Shown one piece after another: positions 1-25,484 of a DNA stretch of 64,000 nt. The DNA lies in contig NW_026623100.1 of the NCBI RefSeq assembly GCF_023065955.2, positions 9,212,501-9,276,500 on the forward strand. Reading direction: 5' to 3'. The notes beneath the pieces were generated by a model. It was not told where the DNA came from and searched no databases. It saw only the letters and a program-made list of their open reading frames with translations. The translations under genes were made by a program, and so were the position numbers. The DNA comes from Ursus arctos. Taxonomy: Eukaryota > Chordata > Mammalia > Carnivora > Ursidae. Every line of letters starts with the position of its first letter. The first letter of the stretch is position 1.

Positions 1-147
1 TAGCACTTGGCAACTGGAATATGGTAATTATTCTTTTCAGTGTGCTAGGCCTATTTGGCCTTATAGTTTCCTTTGGATCTTTAAGACATATTATGTATTT
101 TTCAAAAGTGTTTTAAAATACTTTTTATCTTCTTGGAAATTTTATAG
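1..147 (+). other. LONRF3: LONRF3 intron, 3' end
   Basis: This is the tail of an intron whose donor lies left of the window. A pyrimidine-rich stretch before 147 forms the acceptor. Nothing else was recognised. Confidence 0.7.
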
Positions 148-14510
<14,363 letters not shown>

Positions 14511-15845
14511 TTTTCTCTTTCTGTCAAGGTTTCTGGAAGCCCTTGTACTTTTGTGAGGAGTGCTAGGCATAGAGAGTAGCATCCCATTCATCATGCTTTG
14601 TAAAACGCTCGTTGATAGGGTTACAAAATGAACACTTAGCAAACATTGACTCCTACGCAAATGTTTAAAGTCTGTGCCTCGCGGACTCTGTACAAGGTTA
14701 GCCTGAAGTTTGAATGGAGCTTATGGTTGGAAAAGAACCTAGGAGAATCTTTCTGAAGCAGATGCTCCAGGATGTAGTTCGCCGACAGCAGGGAACACCA
14801 CAGAAGGTGGACGAGTGGGTTAGGGTTTGCAAGAAAGAGGGACCCCCTTCCCAGTACAGTGACTTGCTGCACCAGATGGAAACAGCATGCTTTGGTGGCT
14901 AGCCAGGAAAGGGGAAACCACATTTTTATCTGGAAGCAGATTTCTCAGAGCGCAGGCTAACTGAAAACGCGCTTAGGCTTTGTGTGTCACTGTGAAGTTG
15001 TCTGTGAAGTGGAGGAACCAAACTGTGGTCCAGTTCAGGAGCCAAAATTAGTCGTCACCCAAGAAGTAGTAGCTGCCGGATAGAACTGTGTTTTGTGTCC
15101 CGCGGTAGTTCAGATGTGCATTGCATGTTGTAATCAAATGAACGTCAGAATACACAAAGGTGTACCTTGGATATAGAAAAATCTGAGAACCAGTGTAGGT
15201 GACTTGAGGATATATATCCCTACACACTCAAGAAAGAGTGAGCAAAAGTTAGCTAAAACTCTACGTGCATTGGGATGTCAAACTTAGAACCAAACTAGTG
15301 CAAAAAACTCCTTGAAAGCATAACCCTGTCTCATTAATTTGGTGGATACTAAGCATTTAAGAAATAGTCCTCTTGCTCCTAGGATTTGCATTGCAAATTA
15401 GGCCCATCAGTAATTTGAGTTCACCATCCATCCACTCATAGATGAAGATGTAAAAAAGCTGCTATGGAATGGGCATCTGTCTATTCCAGGAAAACATACC
15501 AGGACAATATGCAAGAAGCAGGAGGTGGGGATGGGATGTAAATATTCAGCAAGTTTTTCCTCCATCCTCAACCTAAAATTTGTCTTTGTGTCTTTTGAAA
15601 AGAAATTTTAGAAGTGATCAGACCTTGGTGTTACCTATTAAAGGACAGTACATGACAACTGCAGCCACTGATGCATGTTGGTAGTATTAATTGAAATAAC
15701 CATCTGAACCTGAGATACTGAATTGTTCTCACCGGCCTGACCAGCTGGTGCATTGAGTTGGCTTCTTGGTCTGTGCTGTGGATGTTCTTAACGGAAGGAT
15801 GATGAGAACCAGACCAGGAAATAAATCACAGCTGTAAGATTTGCT
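14511..15845 (+). other. LONRF3: LONRF3 3' untranslated region (proposed)
   Basis: The region is non-coding and continuous with the last exon. No intron or inserted repeat was noticed. A canonical AATAAA lies at 15820-15825 and GT/T-rich sequence follows (from about 15838), so cleavage near 15840-15850 is proposed. A later AATAAA near 17303 is an alternative end. The true 3' end cannot be fixed from the genomic sequence alone. Confidence 0.55.
15820..15825 (+). terminator. Candidate polyadenylation signal AATAAA
   Basis: A canonical hexamer lies 1.3 kb past the LONRF3 stop codon and is followed by T-rich and GT-rich sequence. It is the first convincing signal on the + strand in the proposed 3' UTR. 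Confidence 0.5.
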
Positions 15846-16774
15846 TTATTCATTCAAGGTGTATGATATTTGAGTTTTAACAAATATATTTCATAGTGTC
15901 AAAAGTTGGTTGTTTACCAATCCATCAAGCATTTTATTAGAAAGACTTTATAATTGTGTTTCGTTTTAATTACAGGAGTTTTCCATAGCTAAAGCTCAGT
16001 TTCATTATGGGAGTGAGAAAATACTGTTCTCGTATAACTTAGCCATAAAGAGAAAATGTGAAAGTATTTCCAATCAGATGTTTCTAGTGCCTCACTTACT
16101 GCGAATCTCAAATCTCATCTTGATCATGGTTTAAAGGCAGTTTGTCCAAGTGATTTCTAAAATATTTTATATTGATTCATGTGTCAATGATAGCATCCGA
16201 ACTTCTTAGACATTGTGTCTTAACCTGATCATCTAAAAGAAAGCAAAACTCTGTCTAGTATACCAGAGGAGCTTTCTCGGGAATGGTTCATGAAAATGGA
16301 TTTGCACCATTCTCTTTCTTTTTCTTTTGGAGAATCTTTCTTACCTTAAAACCATATCATGGCTGTTTCCATCTGGGAGTTTGTAAAATAACCACAGTGT
16401 GATCATAGTTTCCCCAGGGGCCTTTCTGAAGTTAAGTCTCTGTGCTCAGAGGACCAGGGCTTGTCCCATACCAATCGGATGCTGTTGCTTTCTCAACCTT
16501 ACTCCTGAAATGTCATCACTGGCACAGAATACTGACCAGAACCACTGACTTATCCCTCTGATTCTGTCTGCCTCTTTCTGAGTTGTCAGCTCATTCTGAG
16601 TGTTCTTGTGTAAAAGCCTGTTTGGTAGTAATGATGTAGATAGAACAGCAAAAGTTTTTGTTGTCTTTGCCTTTTGACACCCAAGGGAATGGACTGTGAT
16701 GCTTCATGCAACATGTCACCTAGAGCAGAGCAGGAGCCGATGGACACTTCCTGAGCACTTAGATGATGATGTTC
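15846..16774. other. Intergenic stretch, nothing recognised
   Basis: AT-rich sequence downstream of the proposed LONRF3 end. No open frame of interest and no repeat identified. It could include a longer alternative 3' UTR. Confidence 0.4.
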
Positions 16775-17005
16775 TTTTTTTTTTTTTTGAAGATTTTATT
16801 TATTTATTTATTTATTTATTTATTAGAGAGAGTGAGAGCACATGCTCGGGAGAGTACAAATGGGGAGGGGAGAGAGGGAAAGGGAGAGAGAGAAGCAGAC
16901 TCCCCGCTAAGCAGGGAGCCTGATGTGGGACTCTATCCCAGGACCCCAGGATCATGACCTGATCCGAAGGCAGACGCTTAACTGACTGAGCCACCCTTGT
17001 GCCCC
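16775..17005 (-). mobile_element. CAN-SINE with TTTA-repeat tail
   Basis: A minus-strand copy: poly-T then (TTTA)n at about 16796-16823, a GA-rich stretch, the AGCAGGGAGCCTGATG body and the tRNA-like head ending GTGCCCC. Imperfect duplications TTAGATGATGATGTTCTTT and TTAGATGACATTCTTT flank it. Confidence 0.93.
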
Positions 17006-17021
17006 TTAGATGACATTCTTT

Positions 17022-18790
17022 ATCAGGAAGTCAGACCAGGGAAATAATATCTCAAGTCGTATTATGAGGGAAGCTTCCTTTTTACAAACTTAAGGAAACC
17101 TAAACTCCTGTTTGCTACAAATTTGCTACAAATTTAGCTAAAGCAGTGGAACAGCTCCCCCCACCCCCCATACACACCTCTTTTCTATCATGGAGATGTC
17201 ATTTTTAATATTTCTCAGAAAATAAGGTCTCATTCAGAGTCAGAACGTTCAAGTTTAATTTTACTGAAAATGTTCCAACACTAATGGTCTAGTTACATCA
17301 GAATAAAACAGAATCTACTTAGAGTAATAATAACAGTGTGGGGGAGTGATTTTTCTTCTGTAAGTCTATAGAACTTGAAGTACATTCTGTGCGCTCTGTT
17401 AGGTATTTTTCCATTTCACTCTTCTAAGTGGTTTGGCTCATAATTCCATCCCTGCCTACGTCTCTGAAATACAATTGATATCCTGATGGGCAGTATTCTG
17501 AAAGCTCATGCGATTTTTAGGGTATCACGTTCCCTGTGTGTCCTCATCTTCAGAATCAAAAGTTAGAATACTTTTTTTAAAGTTTCAAATTGAAAAAAAC
17601 AATTTTAAAATGTAAAATTTATCCGTGCAACCACAATAAGTGGTTCATAACCAATGCATGTTCCAACTTTTGGAGTGTTATCCCATTTTTACAACTACAA
17701 GGGTGTCCTTTCTTTTCTTAAGTATCATCCCCCCCACCTCCCAAACCAAAAAGCAGCAAAACTGCTTAGTAAGTTGTATCTCACTATTAACATACATCAA
17801 GTCTTACTACAGGACTTTTGAATCCTCAAGGAACAAAATTATAGATGGTAGAATTACCATGAACTATGATAGTATCATTTCGTCATAAAATTTTTTGAAA
17901 ATTGGTAGTTGTTATAATCCAAATAGTCCATTGCCTGGACTAGCTGTATTACATAGAAGTCATTATGATATTTAAGTTGCTTTTAAAAAGTACTCATCTC
18001 TTTTTTCTTCCTTGCTCCTTTTATGTTAAATTGATTTGGTAGGTACCACTCTTCAAAATTTAGATGCTATCTATCAAATAATGTGGCAGATACAAAGAAA
18101 AGAGGGAAAATAAATGTGGGTGAGTTTTGTTTGTTTAAGGCATGAGGTTTTATTTTCCTAAATACCCCTGTGGAATAGGGTAGAGAGGTCCCCATTTCCC
18201 GTTCTCAACATGGTTAGCAATGGCAGCTTGCAGGAAGAGGTTCTTTCTCTGTAGCTCTGCCCCTATGAGAAGACCCTGTTCTGATTCTATGGTTCATCAA
18301 AACCAAAAACCAGGGAGGCTAGATCTGAATGAGGAGGGTGAGCTGTGCCAGCCACATGGGGAAAAATTGAATCCTGATTGTTGCCCAATGTCACGTTGTC
18401 CCTACTGGGGCTGACGCTTCGTTCTGAGCCATTGCATTCTGACTCATAGGAGATATTTCCACCTTTGCAACTCCTTGCCTTAACTTCACCTTAACTTTGG
18501 GCTCTCAACTGCTAAAAAAAAATTACCAAGTCTGCTGAATCCTGCCAAGTAGCTTTTAGTAGTGGATCTGCTTTTAGGTGACTGTTAGCATATTGAGTAT
18601 TAGAATATTACAGCAGCATAAACTATTGAAGAAATTCATGTGCCACCACTGCAGGTGGGCTCGCTAGGGACATTAGCTCTGATCTGTGCCTTCTAAAGGT
18701 GACCATGTGACAATGCAGAGAGGTCCCTGCCCTTGAAAGAAAAATTTATTGTTATTCATATTTCCACTAGAAATGGGAGGCATGCCATCA
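17022..18790. other. Intergenic stretch, nothing recognised
   Basis: No coding frame, RNA gene or clear repeat was identified. It has AT-rich segments at 17560-17640 and 17860-18010. Confidence 0.4.
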
Positions 18791-18796
18791 GGGCTG

Positions 18797-19165
18797 CATG
18801 GGGAAGCACCAGAGCCAGAAGGCAGAAGCAGGAGTGAGGGAGAGAGCCTTCATTGTGTTTCTGTGGGAAACACCAGGCAGGGCAGGGGAAACAGGTTGGG
18901 ATTGTCTAGTTTGGATGGTGGTGGTGGGCTCTGGGCTATGAGGGTGGGATCTACTTGTCTGGTATTGAGCTCTGGGTGATTAAGCCTGAGGACTCTTTTC
19001 TCCTGGACTGTAAGAGCCAGACAAAGGAGGTGGCTCACAGTGTGGGCTCTGGATTGGTTGGTTCTCATATGAAAGGTATGCTTCCTTGTGGGCCCTTTGC
19101 TGCCTCTCACTGGCCAGCCCAGGAGGGGCAGTCTCCCCAGCCAGTGAGTCCCCCAAGATGTCAAA
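18797..19165. mobile_element. LTR-like repeat, copy A
   Basis: This stretch aligns in the same orientation with 31199-31545. Shared blocks include CAGAAGGCAGAAGCAGGAG, GATTGGTTGGTTCTCATATGAAA against GATTGGCTGGTTTTCATATGAAA, and CAGTCTCCCCAGCCAGTGAG against CAGTGTCTTCCCAGTCAGCGAG. Two diverged same-orientation copies 12.4 kb apart would fit the two LTRs of an old provirus or two independent solo copies of one family. The family was not identified. Confidence 0.55.
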
Positions 19166-19195
19166 ATATCATAAAGTCTTTTTAAACACATGATT

Positions 19196-19391
19196 TTTTT
19201 TTTAAGATTTTATTTATTTATTTGACAGAGATAGAGACAGCCAGCGAGAGAGGGAACACAAGCAGGGGGAGTGGGAGAGGAAGAAGCAGGCCCATAGCTG
19301 AAGAGCCTGATGTGGGGCTCGATCCCATAACGCCGGGATCACGCCCTGAGCCGAAGGCAGGCGCTTAACCGCTGTGCCACCCAGGCGCCCC
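19196..19391 (-). mobile_element. CAN-SINE (arctoid-type variant)
   Basis: Minus strand: poly-T, TAAGATTTTATTTATTTATT, GAACACAAGCAGGGGGAGTG, the AAGAGCCTGATGTGGGG body and CCGCTGTGCCACCCAGGCGCCCC. Exact 13-bp duplications TAAACACATGATT lie at 19183-19195 and 19392-19404. The body matches the variant I associate with arctoid carnivores. Confidence 0.95.
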
Positions 19392-19404
19392 TAAACACAT
19401 GATT

Positions 19405-20651
19405 AATACAATTGTCCTCCGATATTTTGACATCATATTAAGGAAACTTTGGAGTGATGATAGTGGAGACATTAAAGAGTAAGGCATACGTTACCTTGAA
19501 CAGCACAGAAAGCATTTTACTATGAGAGGACAAAGGAGCAACACAGGCAGAGGTGTGAGGAGTCCTTGAGGCCAGTCCATAACTGAGGTTCCTATTTATA
19601 TGCATTAGCCACGATCACAGATCTGGAGTCTTCAACACTATCTTGGAGGAGTTGTAAAGTGTATGAAATATATGAGTGTGATAATAATATCTTGATCTCT
19701 TTCTTGAGTCAAGTTGGCAGGTCCAGCAGTTATGCTACTGGAGCATATGATAATTTAGTAAATACATTAACGATTAAGTGTGTGTAACCAAGGGAAAGGA
19801 GTATTATGATTGGAGACACGGGGTAGGAGGTCCTGGTGGAAAGCTGGAGGGGGTAGTAGGAGAAGGCAATGGAGAGTGAGTGAGTGGTCCTCTCCCAGAG
19901 ACTTGAGGGGTTGACTGAGAGAAGGCAGGTGCTTCCTGGGGAAAGTAATAATCACCTCCATCTTCAATTTAGCCATGGGAATGTAGGGGTGTGTGTTTTG
20001 GCAGAGAGCAAGGAATATAATACCAGGGTAATGCACTAAACAGGTAGCAAGCTCAGAAACATGATAGAATCCCTAATATTGAAGGAAGAAAAGTAAAAAC
20101 GTCCTGTGTCCAATTTGTGACTTAGCAAAAGCAGTCTGTGGGCATAAATTCTAGTGTCCAGGGTCAAATTTTCTCCAGTGGCAAGCTCGTGGTCTGGGAG
20201 ATGTCATCTGAGCAGTGAGCTTCTGGGCCAGAGTGATGTTGTCTGGGGTGTGGGACTTGGGGTATCCATTTTAAGTGGGTACGCACGCAGATTGATGTGG
20301 GTCTCAACGTTTGGTATGTCTGCTTGAAGCAGTGATTTACTGGAGGTGTTTGTAAACCAATGAAAGCAACCAGACCAGCAGTAAGAAAACCAACAGTCAA
20401 TAGAATGGTGGGTAGCTACACCTTGCAAAGTTTTTGTTTTTGATTTTTGGTTTATGTTCACTTGGGTCCCTTATCAGTTGAGCAGCTGCCAGACCTGTGA
20501 GAATGTCTGTGATTAATGGGTCCCAAGAAAGTATGTGCCCTCAGTCTGGCCTTTAACCCTTGTGGGATGGGGGCAAGATAGAAAAATTTATAGAGGGGGA
20601 AACCTTGTTAATGGGCCTAACATATAATGAGTTTTTAATATACATGAAGGC
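19405..20651. other. Unassigned, possible retroviral remnant
   Basis: No recognised gene. It lies between LTR-like copy A and the younger L1, so it may be internal sequence of the same old element. No protease, reverse transcriptase or envelope motif could be found. Confidence 0.25.
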
Positions 20652-20669
20652 AACACATATCCCCCTTTA

Positions 20670-21514
20670 TTTATTTTTTTATTTAAATTCTAGATAGTTA
20701 ACATACAGTACAATATTGGTTTCTGGAGTAGAATCCAGTGATTCATCATTTACATACAATACCCAGTGCTCATCACTACAAGTTGCCCTCCTTAATGCCC
20801 ATCACCTGTCTAGCCCATCCCCCATCCACCTCCCTCCATCAACCCTCAGTTTGTTCTTTGTCATTAAGAGTTTCTTATGGCTTGTTCTCTCTCTCCTTTT
20901 TTCTTTTCCCCCTTCCCATATATATTCATCTGTTTTCTTTCTTAAATTCCACATATGAATGAAATCATATGATATTTCTCTTTCTCTGAGTGACTTATTT
21001 CACTTAACATAATACACTCTAGCTCGATCCATGTCATTGCAAATGGCAAGATTTCATTCTTTTTGATGGCTGAATAATATTCCGTTGTATATATGTACCA
21101 CATCTTTTTTATTCATACATCAGTCAGTGGATATTTGGACTCTCTCCATAGTTTAGCTATTGTAGATAATGCTGCTATAAACATTGGGGTGCACATACCC
21201 CTTCAAATCTGTATTTTTGTATCCTTTAGGTAAATCTTGGTAGTGCAATTGCTGGATTGTAGGGTAGTTCTATTTTTAACATTTTGAGGAACCTCCATAC
21301 TGTTCTCCAGAGTGGCTGCACCATTTGCATTCCCACCAACAGTGCCAGAGGGTTCCCTTTCTCTGCATCCTTGCCAACACCTATTGTTTCTTGTGTTGTT
21401 AATTTTAGCCATTCTGACAGGTGTGAGGTGGTACCTCATCGTGGTTTTGATTTGATGATTTGATTTGATGATGAGTGATGTTGAGCCTCTTTTCATATGT
21501 CTGTTAGCCGTCTG
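20670..21514 (-). mobile_element. Young 5'-truncated carnivore L1
   Basis: An 845-bp reverse-strand L1 3' end: a T-rich start (its A-tail), GTTAACATACAGTACAATATTGG, GATGGCTGAATAATATTCC, then the end of ORF2 (reverse) with CCATTTGCATTCCCACCAAC and CTCTTTTCATATGTCTGTTAGCC. The 18-bp duplication AACACATATCCCCCTTTA lies on both sides, at 20652-20669 and 21515-21532, with no mismatch, which indicates a comparatively recent insertion. Confidence 0.95.
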
Positions 21515-21559
21515 AACACATATCCCCCTTTAATGGAGGAAAGTGCAATTAGAAAATTT

Positions 21560-22031
21560 TTTCCAGTTCTATTAAAAATGGATAAATATAATTACGTATA
21601 TTCAAAGTGTACAACATGATGATTTGATATACATGTACATTGAGATAATGAACACATCTGTGACTTCACATAGCGTGTGTGTGTGAAGAGAATGCTTAAG
21701 ATCGACTCTCAGCAGCTTTCAAGAACACAAAACTATATAATTAACTCTAGTCCCTGTGCTATACCTTAGATCCTCAGAACTTACTCTTCTTATAACTGAA
21801 AGTTTGTACCCTTTGACCTACATCCTCCTCCTCCCATTTCCCCCTCTCCCCAGCTCCTAGCAACCATCATTCTATTCCTAATTTCTATCAAATCAGCTTT
21901 TTTTTTTAAAGATCCCATATATAGTGATACCATGCAATATTTGTCTTTCTGTGGCTTATTTCACTTAGCATAATTCATCCCTGTTGTCACAAAGGACAAG
22001 ATTTCCTTTTTTAAAGCAGACTAATACTCTG

Positions 22032-22076
<45 letters not shown>

Positions 22077-24250
22077 AGATTTTCTTTATCCAGTTACCCA
22101 TTGAAATACATTTAGGTTGTTTCCATATCTTGGCTATTGTGAATAAGCTGCAGTGAACATGGGAACGCAGATATTTCTTCAAAATACTAATTGCATTCCT
22201 TATGGGAGTTCACTTCATTTCCTATATGGTTTACAAATTTTTTTTTCCCATTCTATAGGTTGCCTTTTCCATTTATTAATTATTTTCTTTGCTGTACAGA
22301 AACTTTAGTTTGATGTGGTCCTACTTGTTTATTTTAGCTTTCCTTGCCTGTGCTTTGGACATCTTATCCAAAAAGAAATCACTGCTAAAACCAATGTCAA
22401 AGAGTTTCTTCTCTTCATTTTCTTCTAGGATTTTTATATTTTCAGGTCTTACATTTAAGTCTTTAATCCATTTTGAGTTAATTTTCATAGGTATAAGATA
22501 GCTGTCCAGTTTCATTCTTTTGCATGTGAATATCCAGTTTTCCCAACACCATTTATTGAAGAGGTTGTCTGTTTCCCATTGTGTTTTCTTGGGGCCCTTG
22601 TCAGGGTTACTTGACCATATCTACATGGGTTTATTTTGGTGATGTCTGTACTGTTCTACTGGTCTATGTGCCTTTTAATGCCAGTATGACACTATTTTAA
22701 TTACTGTAACTTTGTAATATAGTTTGAAATCACAAAATATGGTGCTACCAACTTTATTCGTCTTTCTCAAGATTGCTTTGGCTATTGGGGTCTTCTTGCT
22801 TCCTTATGAATTTTGGGAATTTTTTTCTATTTCTGTGAAAAATACCATCGGAATTTTGACAGGGACCACACTGAATCTGTAGATCACTTTGGGTAGTATG
22901 CATATTGTCACAATATCAATTCTTCCAATCTAAGAACATGAGATACCTTTTCCTTTTATTTGTGTCTTCAATTTCTTTCAGCAGTGTCTCGTAGTTTTCA
23001 ATGTACAGGTCTTTCATCTCCTGGGATAAACTTATTTCTATGTACTTTATTGTTTTTTAATGCAATTGTAAATGAGATTGTTTTCTTAATTTCTCTTTCT
23101 GATCGTTTGTTGTTTGTGTATAAAAATGCAATTGATTTTGTATTCTGGGATTTTACTGAATTCACTGATCAGTTTTAACAGTTTTTTTGGTAAGACCTTT
23201 AGGGTTTTCTATTTATAAGAGATAATTTTACTTTTTCCTGTCCCGTTTGAATGTCTTTTATTTCTTTTTCTTGCTCAATAGCTGTGGCTAGGATTTCCAG
23301 TGCTGTCTTTAATGAAAGTGGTGAATGTGGGCATCCTTCTCTTACTCATGATCTTTAAAAGAAAGGCTTTTAACTTTTCACTGTTAAGTGTGATGTTAGC
23401 TGTGGGCTTGTCATACATAGCCTTTATGACGTTGAGAAACATTCATTCTACACCTAATTTGTTGAGAGTTTTTATCATGAAAAGATGTTAAATTTTGTCA
23501 TATACTTTTTCTGCATTATTGAAAAGATCATATACATTTTATCCTTCATTCTGTTAATGTGGGTATCACATTGGTTGATTTGCATATGTTGAACCTTCCG
23601 TGCATCCCAGGGGTAAATCCCTCTTGATCCTGATGAAAATCATGTAAATCATGGTTAAATCTTTCCTATGTGCCCCTGAATTTGGTTTACTAGTATTTGA
23701 GGATTTTGTGAATCTATCTTCATCAGATATATTGGTCTGTAATATTCTTTTCTTATAGTGTCCTTACCTGGTTTTGTATCAGGGTAATAATGGCCTTATA
23801 AAGTAAGTTTGGAAATGTTCCATCTTCTTCCATTTTTTGAGATGGTTTGAGAAGGATTGGTATTATTTAAATGATTGATAGAATTTGCAAGTGAAGCCAT
23901 CTGGTTCTAGTCTTTTCCTTTTAAGAATTTTTGATTACTCCTTCAGTCTCCTTGCTTGTTATTGACATGCTCAGATTTTCTATTACTTCATGATTCAGTG
24001 TTGGTAAGTTGTGTATTTCTTTGAATTTACCCATTTCTTCTAAGTCCTCTCATTTGTTGGCATAAATGCTCACAGTATTCTCTTAAGATCCTTTGTATTT
24101 CTGTAGTATCGTTTGTGATGTCTCCTCTTTTGTTTATTGTGTGTTTGAATCATCTCACTTGTTCTTAGTCTGGCTAATGGGTTGTTAATATTATCTTTAA
24201 AAAAACCAACTCTTCATTGATCTTTTCTGTTGTCTTTCTAGTGATTTGCA
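21560..24250 (-). mobile_element. Old L1: 3' UTR and ORF2 remnant
   Basis: The reverse strand carries an L1 3' UTR (about 21560-22240, interrupted by a TG tract) and then decayed ORF2 coding sequence. Recognisable plus-strand phrases are TTTCCCAACACCATTTATTGAAG, TACTGTAACTTTGTAATATAG and ATCAATTCTTCCAATC. Many stops and indels break the frame, and the reverse-transcriptase active-site region near 23200 is damaged. It is inactive. Confidence 0.88.
22033..22073. repeat. (TG)n microsatellite
   Basis: About 20 uninterrupted TG units inside the old L1 3' UTR. Confidence 0.98.
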
Positions 24251-24655
24251 CACTATCATTACAGTATTAGAGTATTTTGAATTTGACTATATATTTATCT
24301 TTACTAGTGAATTTTATATTTTATATGCTTTCAATTACTAATTAGCATCCATTAGTTTTAGTTTGAAGAACTTCTTTTAGCATTTCTTGTAAGGCAGATC
24401 TAGTGTGATGAATCCCCTCAGCTTTTGTGTATCTGGGAAAGTCTTTATTTCTCCCTCCTTTCTAAAGGACAGCTTTGCTGGGCAAAGCATTCTTGGTTGG
24501 CAGTTTTTTTTCTTAGTGCACTCTGAATATATCGTCCCATTTTATCCTGGTTTGCAAGGTTTCTACAGAGAAATCTGCGGATAACCTTGTGGGGTTTCCC
24601 TGCATGTGATGAGTCTTTTTTCTCTTTGGCTGTTTTCAAAATTCTCTTTGTCTTT

Positions 24656-25065
24656 GATTTGTTTATTGATTTGTTTAGAGAGGTAGAGAGAGCAAGAGGT
24701 GTGGGGGAGGGGGAGAGGGATAGAGAATCTTTTTTAAGATTTACTTATTTGAGAGAAAGAGAGAGAATGCTCACACATGAGTCGGGGGAGGGACAGAGGG
24801 AGAGAATCTCAAACAGACTCCCCACTGAATATGGAGCCCCACATGGGGCTTGATCTCAGGATCCATGAAATCATGACCTGAGCTGAAATCACAAATTGTA
24901 TGCTTAACCAACTGAGGCACCCAGGCACCCTGGGAGAGAGAATCTCAAGCAGACTCCCTGCTGAGCATGGAGCCTGATGTGGAGTTCAGTCTCACAACCC
25001 TGAGATCATGACCTGAGCTGAAATCAATAGTTGGATGCTAACTGACTGAACCACCCAGGCACCCC
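24656..25065 (-). mobile_element. CAN-SINE interrupted by a second CAN-SINE
   Basis: The outer copy occupies about 24656-24729 and 24932-25065, ending CCACCCAGGCACCCC. The inner copy sits at about 24730-24931. Both are in minus orientation and lie inside the old L1, giving a three-level nest. Confidence 0.88.
24730..24931 (-). mobile_element. Inner CAN-SINE
   Basis: Begins TTTTTTAAGATTTACTTATTT and ends CTGAGGCACCCAGGCACCC. The near-exact 13-bp duplication GGGATAGAGAATC / GGGAGAGAGAATC at 24717-24729 and 24932-24944 is outer-SINE sequence, which shows the insertion order. Confidence 0.9.
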
Positions 25066-25274
25066 ATCTTTGTTTTCGAGTTTTGAGAGTTTCCTTATAA
25101 TGTGTCTCAGTGAAGATCTTTCCAAGTTGAATCTGTTTGAGGACCTTTGAGCTTCATGTGCGTGAATGATCCCTATCTCTGTCCCAGCTTGGGAAGTTTT
25201 CTTCCATTATTTCTTTAAATGATTTTCTTTCTCTTTCTCTCTTCTTCTGCGACATTCACAATATGAACATTTTT

Positions 25275-25298
25275 ACGAAAGATTTTATTTATTTGAGA

Positions 25299-25338
<40 letters not shown>

Positions 25339-25484
25339 ATGAGCTGGGTGGAGGAGGAGTGGGAGAGGGAGAAGCAGACTCTCTGCTGAGCAGGGAGCCT
25401 GATGTGGGGCTCGATCCCAGGATCCCAGGATCATGACCTGAGCTGAAGGCAGATGCTCAACTGACTGAGCCACCCAGGCGCACC
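25275..25484 (-). mobile_element. CAN-SINE with (GA)n tract
   Basis: Minus strand: AAGATTTTATTTATTTGAG, a GA run at about 25300-25337, the AGCAGGGAGCCTGATG body and a head ending CCACCCAGGCGCACC. The 13-bp duplications TATGAACATTTTT at 25262-25274 and 25487-25499 lie in the old L1. Confidence 0.95.

Noticed and set aside
14714..14902. Short + strand open frame after the LONRF3 stop
   Set aside because: Lies in the proposed 3' UTR, unrelated to known LONRF3 sequence, and of chance length.
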